From: Bacteroidales bacterium
GTDB lineage: Bacteria > Bacteroidota > Bacteroidia > Bacteroidales > UBA3663
Assembly: GCA_017548545.1 (NCBI GenBank)
Contig: JAFYZW010000113.1
Location: 1-56,205 of the forward strand
Direction: 5' to 3'
DNA length: 56,205 nucleotides
Shown: one piece after another, positions 36,201 to 42,303 of the stretch
Layout of the letters: each line of letters begins with the position of its first letter
Numbering within the stretch: position 1 is the stretch's first letter
Program-made: the position numbers and the translations under genes
The notes under the pieces: generated by a model
Databases searched by the model: none
Seen by the model: only the letters and a program-made list of their open reading frames with translations
What the model was told of the DNA's origin: nothing

Positions 36201-36655
36201 TTGGTAACCTGTACACCAGCCACACGGCCTTCGAGCGAACGGCTCACGTCGTTGGCTCCGGCCTGCATCATGGCGTCGGCCTTCAGGTTGGTCGAAGCAC
36301 CTGTAAACATTCGCTTATCGACCTTGCCCATACCAGTAACGACCACTTCCTCGATGACCTGCTCATCCGATTCGAGGGTAACATCAAAGTGTGTCTTGCC
36401 CTTGAGGGCGATCTCCTGTGTCCTCATGCCGATGTACGAAATCACCAGCGTCTTGGCGTTGTCGGGGACCCTGAGGCTGAACTTGCCGTCAATGTCGGTG
36501 GTTGTGCCCGTCTGCGTGCCCTTGACGACAATCGAGGCACCGATTACGGGCTCCTTGTCCTCGGCCGAGACGACAGTACCTGTCACCTGCTTCTGCGCCA
36601 TCATCACCGCGATGCTCATAACCAGAGTCACAATGAAGGATAGAAGTTTTCTCAT
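33290..36655 (-). CDS. SusC/RagA-family TonB-linked outer-membrane transporter
   Basis: This 1121-residue protein has a signal peptide (1-20), a carboxypeptidase-regulatory-like domain (about 22-100, VTGTVVSAEDKEPVIGASIV), a plug (about 105-235, including LEGRVAGVQVTNVSG and VLKDGSATSIYGARAMAGVI) and a long barrel ending FTATLRLGF. SusC proteins import SusD-captured ligand with TonB energy. It is the first gene of a six-gene operon: susC, susD, HExxH lipoprotein, DUF4302-like lipoprotein, unknown secreted protein, Omp28-like protein. No sigma/anti-sigma pair or hybrid two-component regulator is adjacent. Confidence 0.95.
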   Translation of the reverse strand: MRKLLSFIVTLVMSIAVMMAQKQVTGTVVSAEDKEPVIGASIVVKGTQTGTTTDIDGKFSLRVPDNAKTLVISYIGMRTQEIALKGKTHFDVTLESDEQVIEEVVVTGMGKVDKRMFTGASTNLKADAMMQAGANDVSRSLEGRVAGVQVTNVSGTFGTAPKIRIRGATSIYGNSKPLWVIDGVIYEDNVDVSSDELSSGDAKTLISSAVAGLNSDDIESFTVLKDGSATSIYGARAMAGVIVITTKKGQKGRATLNYTGEFTTRLKPSYRDYNIMNSQEMMGVYKEMADKGWLQLENLANASNTGVYGYMFQQLRSYNSSTGTFGLENTEAARNAYLQQAEFRNTDWFDLLFSTAVSQSHSVSMSAGTDKSQSYFSMSLMDDPGQYVNRAKVRRYTFNANTSYDILKNLTVRFAASGTHRDQEAPGSLNQTTDVVTGEVKRDFDINPFSYAMNTSRCLDPNINYTRFYTRFNIFDELENNYNDINVNELMFRGELEFKPFRGLTLNGFASARMTSVKRIQNVMDDSNQANAYRAGTDATDDNSTIRSSNSLLYTDPDNDLALPESVLPVGGIRYQYDDAMRSFMYRMNADYRNVFKDVHTVNAMIGSELSMLHRTSSYMTGWGYQYNNGGITYTPYLWLKQCNEENTEYFGESFTQTNTLAYFATATYSYDQRYTLSGTYRYEGTNRLGKATSSRWLPTWNVSGSYDIAAEPWMERVNKWISMMKIRVSYSLTADTGPAYVTNATAIYKTANLWRPTNSAAESMIYISDIANEELTYEKKHEFNVGIDMGFLGDRISIIADYYKRNNFDLIGTAYTQGAGGVISKMANVADMKSSGVEFSLSTVPVKTNRFTWNLDFNYTHATNEITKLNTADRAVDLVTGAGYGVQGYPVRALFSYQFAGLNSEGLPQVYNESGNVTVGDLNFQETENLTDYLVYEGPGEPTWNGSLGNTFSYDFGKGGKLSLNVYVTYSGGNKVRLDPVFHYAYSDLSSLPREFKNRWMVAGDENVTDVPTIATKNQVDRYGSTNLSTAYNAYNYSTARIAKGDFVRMKEIAITYGLPNDVVRKTRVLSSASLKISGTNLFLIYADDALNGQDPEYVNAGGVASPISKQFTATLRLGF

Positions 36656-36719
36656 ATTTTGTTTGTTTAATTATTTATTGCCGTATCTCAAGATGGTGGT
36701 AAAAAAGATAACACGGGCG

Positions 36720-36753
36720 CAAAGATACAAAAAATATTTAAATGATGTACAAA
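36720..36753 (-). promoter_or_regulatory. Promoter of the SusC/D operon
   Basis: On the minus strand TTTG (36750-36753), 22 bases and TATCTTTG (36720-36727) form a slightly long-spaced consensus promoter. The leader is about 60 bases. Confidence 0.7.
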
Positions 36754-36839
36754 AAAACTTCAATTTTTAAGGATTTTCTTGAAATAAGTCAGAATTTCGT
36801 ATAGTTTGGCATACTTAGCCAATGTTTTTTCATCCATTT

Positions 36840-36868
36840 AAAAAGGGGCCAGCGCTATCGCTGGTCCC
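36840..36868 (-). terminator. Terminator of the aromatic operon, overlapping the tyrA stop
   Basis: On the minus strand GGGACCAGCG and CGCTGGCCCC pair (one G-U or mismatch), followed by TTTTT. The TAG stop of tyrA sits in the loop, so the hairpin is built from the last codons. Confidence 0.8.
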
Positions 36869-37637
36869 TGATGTTTGCACGACATTCATTGATGTAGGCG
36901 AGCAATCGCTCGGTGTCATGCTGCTTGATGATGTCCGAAAGTTCCACCAATCGGGCACAAATTTTATCGATCTGTCCGGGACTATACGGGTTGAAAAGAA
37001 TCTCGGTCAGCAGGTAGTCGTCTTCGCTCAAAAGCCCTCGGGCAATGGCCATGTGCTTCTTGAACGTAGTGCCTGGCGCATCCTGAGGCTTCATGACACC
37101 TGTAAAAGCGAGCGTCGAGACGAAGGGGATGGAGAGCGAATAGGCGATGGTCTCGTCGTGTTCCTCGAATGTGTAATCGTAGATGTTGAGCTGAAGTCCA
37201 GCATAGACCTCGCGGAAGAATGCCTTGCCGAAGGGGTCCGACTCCTTGATGATTACGGTATAGTTCTGGCTTAAGTCGTTCAGATTGGCGAACGTCGGGC
37301 CGAACATCGGATGCGTCGAAACGAATGGATGTCCACATTTCGCATAGAACTCGGGCAAACCAGTCTTCACCGAAGCAATGTCGGAAAGCATACACGAAGG
37401 GCGCAAATGCGGCAACACCTCTTCATAGGCTGAAAGGGTATTCTTGATGGTCACCGCATTGATGAGCAGATCGGGATCGAAGGCCTCAATCTCGTCCATT
37501 GTCGTGAACCGACGTGTGTTGAGACAATAACGTAATTTCTCAGGACGACGGGCATAAATGGCCACATCGTGGTCCATACAGAGTGTGTCGGCCATGAACA
37601 TGCCCATCTTGCCGGCACCCATGATACAGATTCTCAT
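36855..37637 (-). CDS. tyrA: Prephenate dehydrogenase
   Basis: This 260-residue NAD(P)-binding protein has a Rossmann motif GAGKMG (7-12), then DIASVKTGLPEF (about 125-136) and FVSTHPMFGPTF (about 144-155), typical of the TyrA family. It lacks chorismate mutase and ACT domains, and the mutase is supplied by the upstream fused gene. It decarboxylates and oxidises prephenate to 4-hydroxyphenylpyruvate for tyrosine. Its ATG overlaps the end of the DAHP synthase-mutase gene by 4 bases, indicating coupled translation. It is the last gene of the operon. Confidence 0.92.
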   Translation of the reverse strand: MRICIMGAGKMGMFMADTLCMDHDVAIYARRPEKLRYCLNTRRFTTMDEIEAFDPDLLINAVTIKNTLSAYEEVLPHLRPSCMLSDIASVKTGLPEFYAKCGHPFVSTHPMFGPTFANLNDLSQNYTVIIKESDPFGKAFFREVYAGLQLNIYDYTFEEHDETIAYSLSIPFVSTLAFTGVMKPQDAPGTTFKKHMAIARGLLSEDDYLLTEILFNPYSPGQIDKICARLVELSDIIKQHDTERLLAYINECRANIRDQR

Positions 37638-38698
37638 TGATTCAGGATCTCCATTTGTTTGCGTACTGATTCTGCGTGGATAGCCTCAAAGACTTCCTTG
37701 ATGAACTCTGGTGCCATTCCGAGGGTGGCACCCTGCTCGCTGCGCTTGGTGAGGATCTCATCGTAACGAGTGGCCTGAAGCACAGGCATCGAATGTTCCT
37801 TCTTGTAAAGGGCAATCTCACGTGAAATGCGCATGCGTTTGCTCAGAATAGCGATAATCTGGTCGTCAATCTCGTCAATCTGTCCGCGCAAATCGCGCAG
37901 GTCTTCGGTATGGACCACATTGTTACGAATGATCAGGTTGCCGAGAATCTCCTCCAATCGGGCCGGGGTGACCTGCTGCTTCGCGTCACTCCATGCAGCA
38001 TCGGGATTGCAGTGGCTTTCGATGATGAGTCCGTCGAAGCCAAGGTCCATGGCCTGCTGCGAAAGAGGCTGGATGAGGTCGCGACGACCTGCGATGTGCG
38101 AAGGGTCGCAGATGATGGGCAACTGAGGCAGACGACGACGGAGCTCGATGGGCAGATGCCACTGGGGAACATTGCGGTAGATAGTCTTGTCGGCACTCGA
38201 GAAACCGCGATGGATAGCTCCAATGCGACGTATGCCAGCACGATAAATTCGTTCGATGGCACCAATCCAAAGCTCAATGTCAGGGTTAACGGGATTCTTG
38301 ATCAGCACAGGCACGTCCTTACCTGCCAATGCATCGGCCAACTCCTGCACGGCAAAAGGATTGGCGGTGGTACGTGCTCCTATCCACAACACATCGACGC
38401 CAAAAGCCAGGGCAGCATCAACGTGCGCCTTGGTAGCCACTTCGACACAGGTGAGCAGACCTGTCTCGGCCTTGAGTTTCTGGAGCCAGGGCAAACCAAT
38501 GACGCCTACGCCCTCGAAACCTCCGGGCTTGGTGCGCGGTTTCCAAATACCGGCACGGAAAAGCTTGATGCCTTGTTGGGCAAGGGCATGTCCGGTGGTC
38601 AGCACCTGTTCTTCACTTTCTGCACTACAAGGGCCTGCAATTACCAGGGGGCGCTTGCTGTCGAGCTGCGGCAGCAGCGGTGAGAATGTCATTTCCAT
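37634..38698 (-). CDS. Fused DAHP synthase and chorismate mutase (AroQ type)
   Basis: This 354-residue protein has two domains. Residues 1-260 are a class I-beta DAHP synthase (KRPLVIAGPCSAES at 15-28, RAGIWKPRTKPGGFEG at 48-63, CDPSHIAGRR at about 193-202, ESHCNPDAA metal site). Residues about 265-354 are an all-helical chorismate mutase (DLRGQIDEIDDQIIAILSKR). It catalyses the first step of the shikimate route and the branch step to prephenate. The fusion is common in Bacteroidetes, and in such enzymes the mutase domain often mediates prephenate feedback. It lies between the aminotransferase and tyrA genes. Confidence 0.93.
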   Translation of the reverse strand: MEMTFSPLLPQLDSKRPLVIAGPCSAESEEQVLTTGHALAQQGIKLFRAGIWKPRTKPGGFEGVGVIGLPWLQKLKAETGLLTCVEVATKAHVDAALAFGVDVLWIGARTTANPFAVQELADALAGKDVPVLIKNPVNPDIELWIGAIERIYRAGIRRIGAIHRGFSSADKTIYRNVPQWHLPIELRRRLPQLPIICDPSHIAGRRDLIQPLSQQAMDLGFDGLIIESHCNPDAAWSDAKQQVTPARLEEILGNLIIRNNVVHTEDLRDLRGQIDEIDDQIIAILSKRMRISREIALYKKEHSMPVLQATRYDEILTKRSEQGATLGMAPEFIKEVFEAIHAESVRKQMEILNQ

Positions 38699-38734
38699 TG
38701 TTTATAAGTGATAAAGATTATTGTTATCAATTAT

Positions 38735-38770
38735 TCTAGAGTCTCTAGATTATCTAGATTATCTAGAGAG
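38735..38770. repeat. Four TCTAGA palindromes at exact 9-bp spacing
   Basis: TCTAGA occurs at 38735, 38744, 38753 and 38762, separated by GTC, TTA and TTA. It lies in the 76-base gap between the aminotransferase and DAHP synthase-mutase genes, where the other gene junctions of the operon overlap. Each unit is itself a 6-bp palindrome, so the RNA could form several alternative hairpins. Confidence 0.7.
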
Positions 38771-38774
38771 CAGC

Positions 38775-39947
38775 CTACAATCCCGCTGCCTTGATGCGGA
38801 GCAGTGCTTCCTGCATCTTCTCAAAGGGAGCGCAGAGGCTGATTCGCACAAAACGCTCGCCATTGCGGCCGAAGATGAAGCCTGGCGTGAGGAAGACGCG
38901 GGCCTTGTGGAGGATAGGTTCGGTTAGTTCCTCGCAGTGGTCGTACTTGTCGGGGATACGCCCCCAAAGGAAGAGTCCACGCTGTTCGGGATCGAATTCG
39001 CAACCCAGATAATGCATGATCTGCTCGGCAGCGATACGACGCACACGATAGGCCTCGTTCAGCTGCGTAAAGTATTCCTTTGGAGCACCAAGGGCAGCGA
39101 TGGCCGCTTTCATCACGGGGCGGAACATACCCGAATCGACATTCGACTTCACACGCAGAATCCAGTCGATGTATTCCTTCTTGCCTACTACGATGCCCTG
39201 TCGCCAGCCGGCCATCGAGTGACTCTTTGACATCGAATTGAACTCCAGACAGATGTCCTTGGCTCCTTCGACCTGCATGATTGACATGGGTTGGTCGTTA
39301 AGGATGAACGAATAGGGATTGTCATTGATGATGACGATGCCATGACGACGTCCGAAATCAACGATGCGTTTCAGCAATTCAAGCGAGGCACAATGCCCCG
39401 TCGGCATGTGGGGATAATTGACCCACATCACCTTCACGTCATCTATACCAGGAGTATTCTCAAGAGCAACGAAATCCGGCTCCCAATCATTCTCGTACTT
39501 CAGGTCGTACTTGATGATCTCTGCTCCCACAAGCTTGCTCACCGACGAGTAGGTGGGATAACCTGGATCGGGCACGAGCACCTTGTCGCCCGGATTGAGC
39601 AGTGCCATCGAAACGTGCATGATGCCTTCCTTTGAGCCAATGAGCGGAATCATCTCGGTGACAGGGTCAAGATCGACATCGTACCAACGCTGATAGAATT
39701 CACTCCACGCTTTGCGCAAGGTTGGGAGTCCCACGTACGACTGATAGCTATGGGCATCGGGCTTCATCACATCCTCCATCAGGGCGAAGATGGTCTGTTG
39801 CGAAGGCATGAAGTCGGGGCCACCGACACCAAGACTGATCACGGGCAGTCCTCCGTCAGCATTCATCCTGGCCACCTCCTTCAACTTGCGGCTGAAGTAG
39901 TATTCTTCGACGTGGCTGATACGGTCAGCGGGTTTGATCTCTTTCAT
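38775..39947 (-). CDS. PLP-dependent aminotransferase, class I, aromatic operon
   Basis: This 390-residue fold-type I aminotransferase has the PLP Lys at 241 in SMSKSHSMAGWRQG, a NYPHMPTG variant (177-184) of the usual NPxNPTG motif, DNPYSF (209-214) for cofactor contact and a C-terminal RISLCAP carrying the carboxylate-binding Arg. Position between pheA and the DAHP synthase-mutase gene suggests it transaminates phenylpyruvate and 4-hydroxyphenylpyruvate (or prephenate) to the amino acids. Substrate is inferred from context. Its ATG overlaps the end of pheA by 4 bases. Confidence 0.88.
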   Translation of the reverse strand: MKEIKPADRISHVEEYYFSRKLKEVARMNADGGLPVISLGVGGPDFMPSQQTIFALMEDVMKPDAHSYQSYVGLPTLRKAWSEFYQRWYDVDLDPVTEMIPLIGSKEGIMHVSMALLNPGDKVLVPDPGYPTYSSVSKLVGAEIIKYDLKYENDWEPDFVALENTPGIDDVKVMWVNYPHMPTGHCASLELLKRIVDFGRRHGIVIINDNPYSFILNDQPMSIMQVEGAKDICLEFNSMSKSHSMAGWRQGIVVGKKEYIDWILRVKSNVDSGMFRPVMKAAIAALGAPKEYFTQLNEAYRVRRIAAEQIMHYLGCEFDPEQRGLFLWGRIPDKYDHCEELTEPILHKARVFLTPGFIFGRNGERFVRISLCAPFEKMQEALLRIKAAGL

Positions 39948-40804
39948 ACGTCTATCTCCATTAGGTTTTCGGTATATTCACCCAGTATCATGAAATCGGT
40001 GGTGAAAGGCATGATGGCATCGAGCGCATTGCGATAGGCCATATAATCGGTGAACGTCATATCGACGAAGAAACGATACTCCCATTCACGTCCGATAATG
40101 GGCATTGACTGAATCTTGGTGAGGTTCATGTCGTAGAACGAGAGGATGGTGAGCACCTTGGTAAGCGAACCTTGCGTGTGTCTCACGCAAAACTCGATGC
40201 TGGCCTTGTTGACCTTCATCCGGTCTGTCTCGATAAGCACCGAATACTTGTCCTGCAGCACAAGGAAACGGGTGAAGTTGCGCTTGTTGGTCTCGATGGA
40301 ACGAGCCAGTATCTGCATGCCATAGAGATTGGCTGCATATTCCGAGCAAATGGCAGCGTGGCCCATCATCTTGTTATCCATGATGATCTTTGCCGAGCCT
40401 GCCGTGTCGGCCATTTCCACGACCTTGGCCTTTGGCAACTGCGACTGGAGGAAGACCTCGCATTGCAGCAGGGCAATAGGATGCGAATTGACCTCAACGA
40501 TATCCTCCAATCGCTGCCCCGGCACGCAACATAGGACGTGACTAATATGGAGGCGCTGCTCCCCTATCACCTGTCGCTGCGACTGACGCAACAATTCATG
40601 ATTCGACAGCAAGTTGCCCGCGATGGTGTTCTCGATGGCAATCACGCCCAGCACTCGCGGGTCGGCAGCCATCGTGTCAAACTCCGACTGGAAAGTCTTG
40701 CACGGAACAATCTCGACATCACGATCCTTGAAATACTCGCGGGCTGCCATCTCGTGGTAACATCCCTCCTGGCCTTGAATGGCCACACGTAATCTCTGTA
40801 GCAT
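39944..40804 (-). CDS. pheA: Prephenate dehydratase with ACT domain
   Basis: This 286-residue protein has a catalytic domain (about 5-185) with the conserved TRF motif in NFTRF (176-180) and a C-terminal ACT domain (about 197-280). The usual ESRP allosteric motif of the ACT domain reads QSMP here (KIQSMPI), so phenylalanine feedback may differ from the E. coli type. It converts prephenate to phenylpyruvate. It is the first structural gene of the Phe/Tyr operon and is preceded by the leader peptide and attenuator described below. Confidence 0.92.
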   Translation of the reverse strand: MLQRLRVAIQGQEGCYHEMAAREYFKDRDVEIVPCKTFQSEFDTMAADPRVLGVIAIENTIAGNLLSNHELLRQSQRQVIGEQRLHISHVLCCVPGQRLEDIVEVNSHPIALLQCEVFLQSQLPKAKVVEMADTAGSAKIIMDNKMMGHAAICSEYAANLYGMQILARSIETNKRNFTRFLVLQDKYSVLIETDRMKVNKASIEFCVRHTQGSLTKVLTILSFYDMNLTKIQSMPIIGREWEYRFFVDMTFTDYMAYRNALDAIMPFTTDFMILGEYTENLMEIDV

Positions 40805-40820
40805 AATATATAAATGTAAT

Positions 40821-40856
40821 AAAAAATCCCGGCCACATTCACATGGTCGGGATTTT
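40821..40856 (-). terminator. Attenuator terminator of the Phe/Tyr operon
   Basis: In the minus-strand RNA AAAATCCCG (40848-40856) pairs with CGGGATTTT (40823-40831), continued past one mismatch by CCA/TGG, and ends in six Ts. It lies between the leader peptide stop and the pheA ATG. The segment TCCCGACC of its 5' arm (40845-40852) is also perfectly complementary to GGTCGGGA (40901-40908) inside the leader frame, giving a competing antiterminator. Confidence 0.88.
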
Positions 40857-40886
40857 ATAGTCTATCTTTGATGTCATCGTATACAG

Positions 40887-40967
40887 TTATGCACACGTTT
40901 TCCCGACCTTACCTTCAGCAAAGTAATAATAATAGTAAAAGTAAAATCGGCCAGACAAATTATTCAT
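40887..40967 (-). CDS. Phe/Tyr-rich leader peptide of the aromatic operon
   Basis: An ATG at 40967 opens a 26-codon frame ending TAA at 40887-40889. Residues 8-16 read FYFYYYYYF, three Phe and six Tyr codons in a row, followed by AEGKVGKTCA. The frame starts about 15 bases after the predicted transcription start and is followed by an intrinsic terminator before pheA. Codons 20-23 contain GGTCGGGA, the antiterminator strand, about 11 bases beyond the last Phe codon. A ribosome stalled for lack of charged tRNA-Tyr or tRNA-Phe would leave it free to block the terminator, while a ribosome reaching the stop would cover it. The expected regulated genes (pheA, aminotransferase, DAHP synthase-mutase, tyrA) follow directly. 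Confidence 0.9.
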   Translation of the reverse strand: MNNLSGRFYFYYYYYFAEGKVGKTCA

Positions 40968-40988
40968 AATTCTTGACAAATTGCGGCG

Positions 40989-41020
40989 CAAAGATAAGGC
41001 AAACTTTTAAAACCTCCAAA
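40989..41020 (-). promoter_or_regulatory. Promoter of the Phe/Tyr operon
   Basis: On the minus strand TTTG (41017-41020), 20 bases and TATCTTTG (40989-40996) match the Bacteroidetes consensus exactly. This places the leader peptide and attenuator inside the transcript. Confidence 0.85.
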
Positions 41021-41096
41021 CTTTTTGCAGTTTTTTTTCACTCTACATTACGATTTTCACAAAAAAAACACGAAAAGCATATTTTTTGCGAATAAA

Positions 41097-41129
41097 ATTG
41101 TGCTTTTCAAATAAAAGTTGCTATATTTG
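41097..41129 (+). promoter_or_regulatory. Promoter of the aldolase gene
   Basis: ATTG (41097-41100), 21 bases and TATATTTG (41122-41129) precede a leader of about 85 bases that is A-rich and G-poor near the ATG, typical of strongly expressed genes in this phylum. Confidence 0.75.
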
Positions 41130-41221
41130 CATCGTTTAATAGTAAATGTCTTCCCGAAAACATAAGCAGTGACTAACTGATACAACAATACCAACCAACA
41201 ATTTAATTAAAAACTCAAATT

Positions 41222-42229
41222 ATGATTAACTACAAAGATCTCGGTCTCGTGAATACCCGCGAGATGTTCAAGAGAGCAGTAGATGGCGGTTATGCTATCC
41301 CAGCCTTTAACTTCAACACTATGGAGCAGATGCAGGCTATCGTACAGGCTGCAGTTGAAACCAAGTCTCCAGTCATCATGCAGGTTTCGAAGGGCGCACG
41401 CAAGTATGCCAACCCAACGATCCTCCGCTATATGGCAGAAGGTGCTGTTGCATACGCCAAGGAGCTCGGCTGCGCACATCCCGAAATCGTGCTTCACCTC
41501 GACCACGGTGACAGCTTCGAGACTTGCAAGGACTGCATCGACATGGGCTTCTCGTCTGTAATGTTCGACGGCTCGGCTCTTCCTTACGAGGAGAATATCA
41601 AGGTCTCTCGTCAGGTAGTTGAATATGCCCACAAGTACGATGTTACCGTAGAGTGTGAGCTGGGTGTGCTCGCAGGTGTAGAGGATGAGGTTGCCTCTGA
41701 GGTTAGCCATTACACCAAGCCTGAGGAAGTGATCGACTTCGCTACCCGCACAGGTTGCGACTCTCTTGCCATTTCCATCGGCACCAGCCACGGCGCTTAC
41801 AAGTTCAAGCCCGAGCAGTGCACCCGCGATCCCAAGACCGGCAAGCTCGTTCCTCCCCCACTCGCATTCGACGTTCTCCATCAGATCGAAGAGAAGCTCC
41901 CCGGCTTCCCCATCGTTCTCCACGGCTCTTCGTCAGTTCCACAGGAAGAGGTCGACACCATCAACCACTATGGCGGCAAGTTGCCCGATGCCATCGGTAT
42001 TCCCGAGGAGCAGCTCCGCGAAGCTGCCAAGAGCGCTGTCTGCAAGATCAACATCGACTCCGACTCACGTCTTGCCATGACTGCTGCTATCCGCAAGCAC
42101 CTTGCTGAGAACCCATCTCACTTCGACCCACGTCAATACCTCACTCCTGCACGTGACAACATGAAGAAGATGTACATCCACAAGATCGTCAACGTGCTTG
42201 GCTCTGACGGCAAGCTTGCCCAGTGCTAA
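41222..42229 (+). CDS. fba: Class II fructose-bisphosphate aldolase
   Basis: This 335-residue zinc enzyme has HLDHGDSFE (92-100) supplying a zinc His and the catalytic Asp, the SIGTSHGAYKF substrate/metal region near 182-192 and VLHGSSSVP near 230-238. It cleaves fructose-1,6-bisphosphate to two triose phosphates in glycolysis and runs in reverse for gluconeogenesis. It is a single gene with its own promoter and terminator. Confidence 0.95.
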   Translation: MINYKDLGLVNTREMFKRAVDGGYAIPAFNFNTMEQMQAIVQAAVETKSPVIMQVSKGARKYANPTILRYMAEGAVAYAKELGCAHPEIVLHLDHGDSFETCKDCIDMGFSSVMFDGSALPYEENIKVSRQVVEYAHKYDVTVECELGVLAGVEDEVASEVSHYTKPEEVIDFATRTGCDSLAISIGTSHGAYKFKPEQCTRDPKTGKLVPPPLAFDVLHQIEEKLPGFPIVLHGSSSVPQEEVDTINHYGGKLPDAIGIPEEQLREAAKSAVCKINIDSDSRLAMTAAIRKHLAENPSHFDPRQYLTPARDNMKKMYIHKIVNVLGSDGKLAQC

Positions 42230-42252
42230 TCCTCAATCCGATTGAATAGCAA

Positions 42253-42291
42253 ACGTGTCATAAGGTTTCGGCCTTTTGACACGTTCTTTTA
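42253..42291 (+). terminator. Terminator of the aldolase gene
   Basis: AACGTGTCA and TGACACGTT pair, with an inner AAGG/CCTT stem, and CTTTTAT follows. It lies just before the end of the convergent dnaE. Confidence 0.85.
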
Positions 42292-42303
42292 TATTCTGAC
42301 CTG

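Noticed and set aside
35396..36643. Plus-strand frame (415 codons) opposite the SusC gene
   Set aside because: It is an antisense shadow, as the SusC frame has complete signal peptide, plug and barrel features.
41207..41923. Minus-strand 238-codon frame opposite the aldolase gene
   Set aside because: It is an antisense shadow of fba, which has all class II motifs and a promoter.
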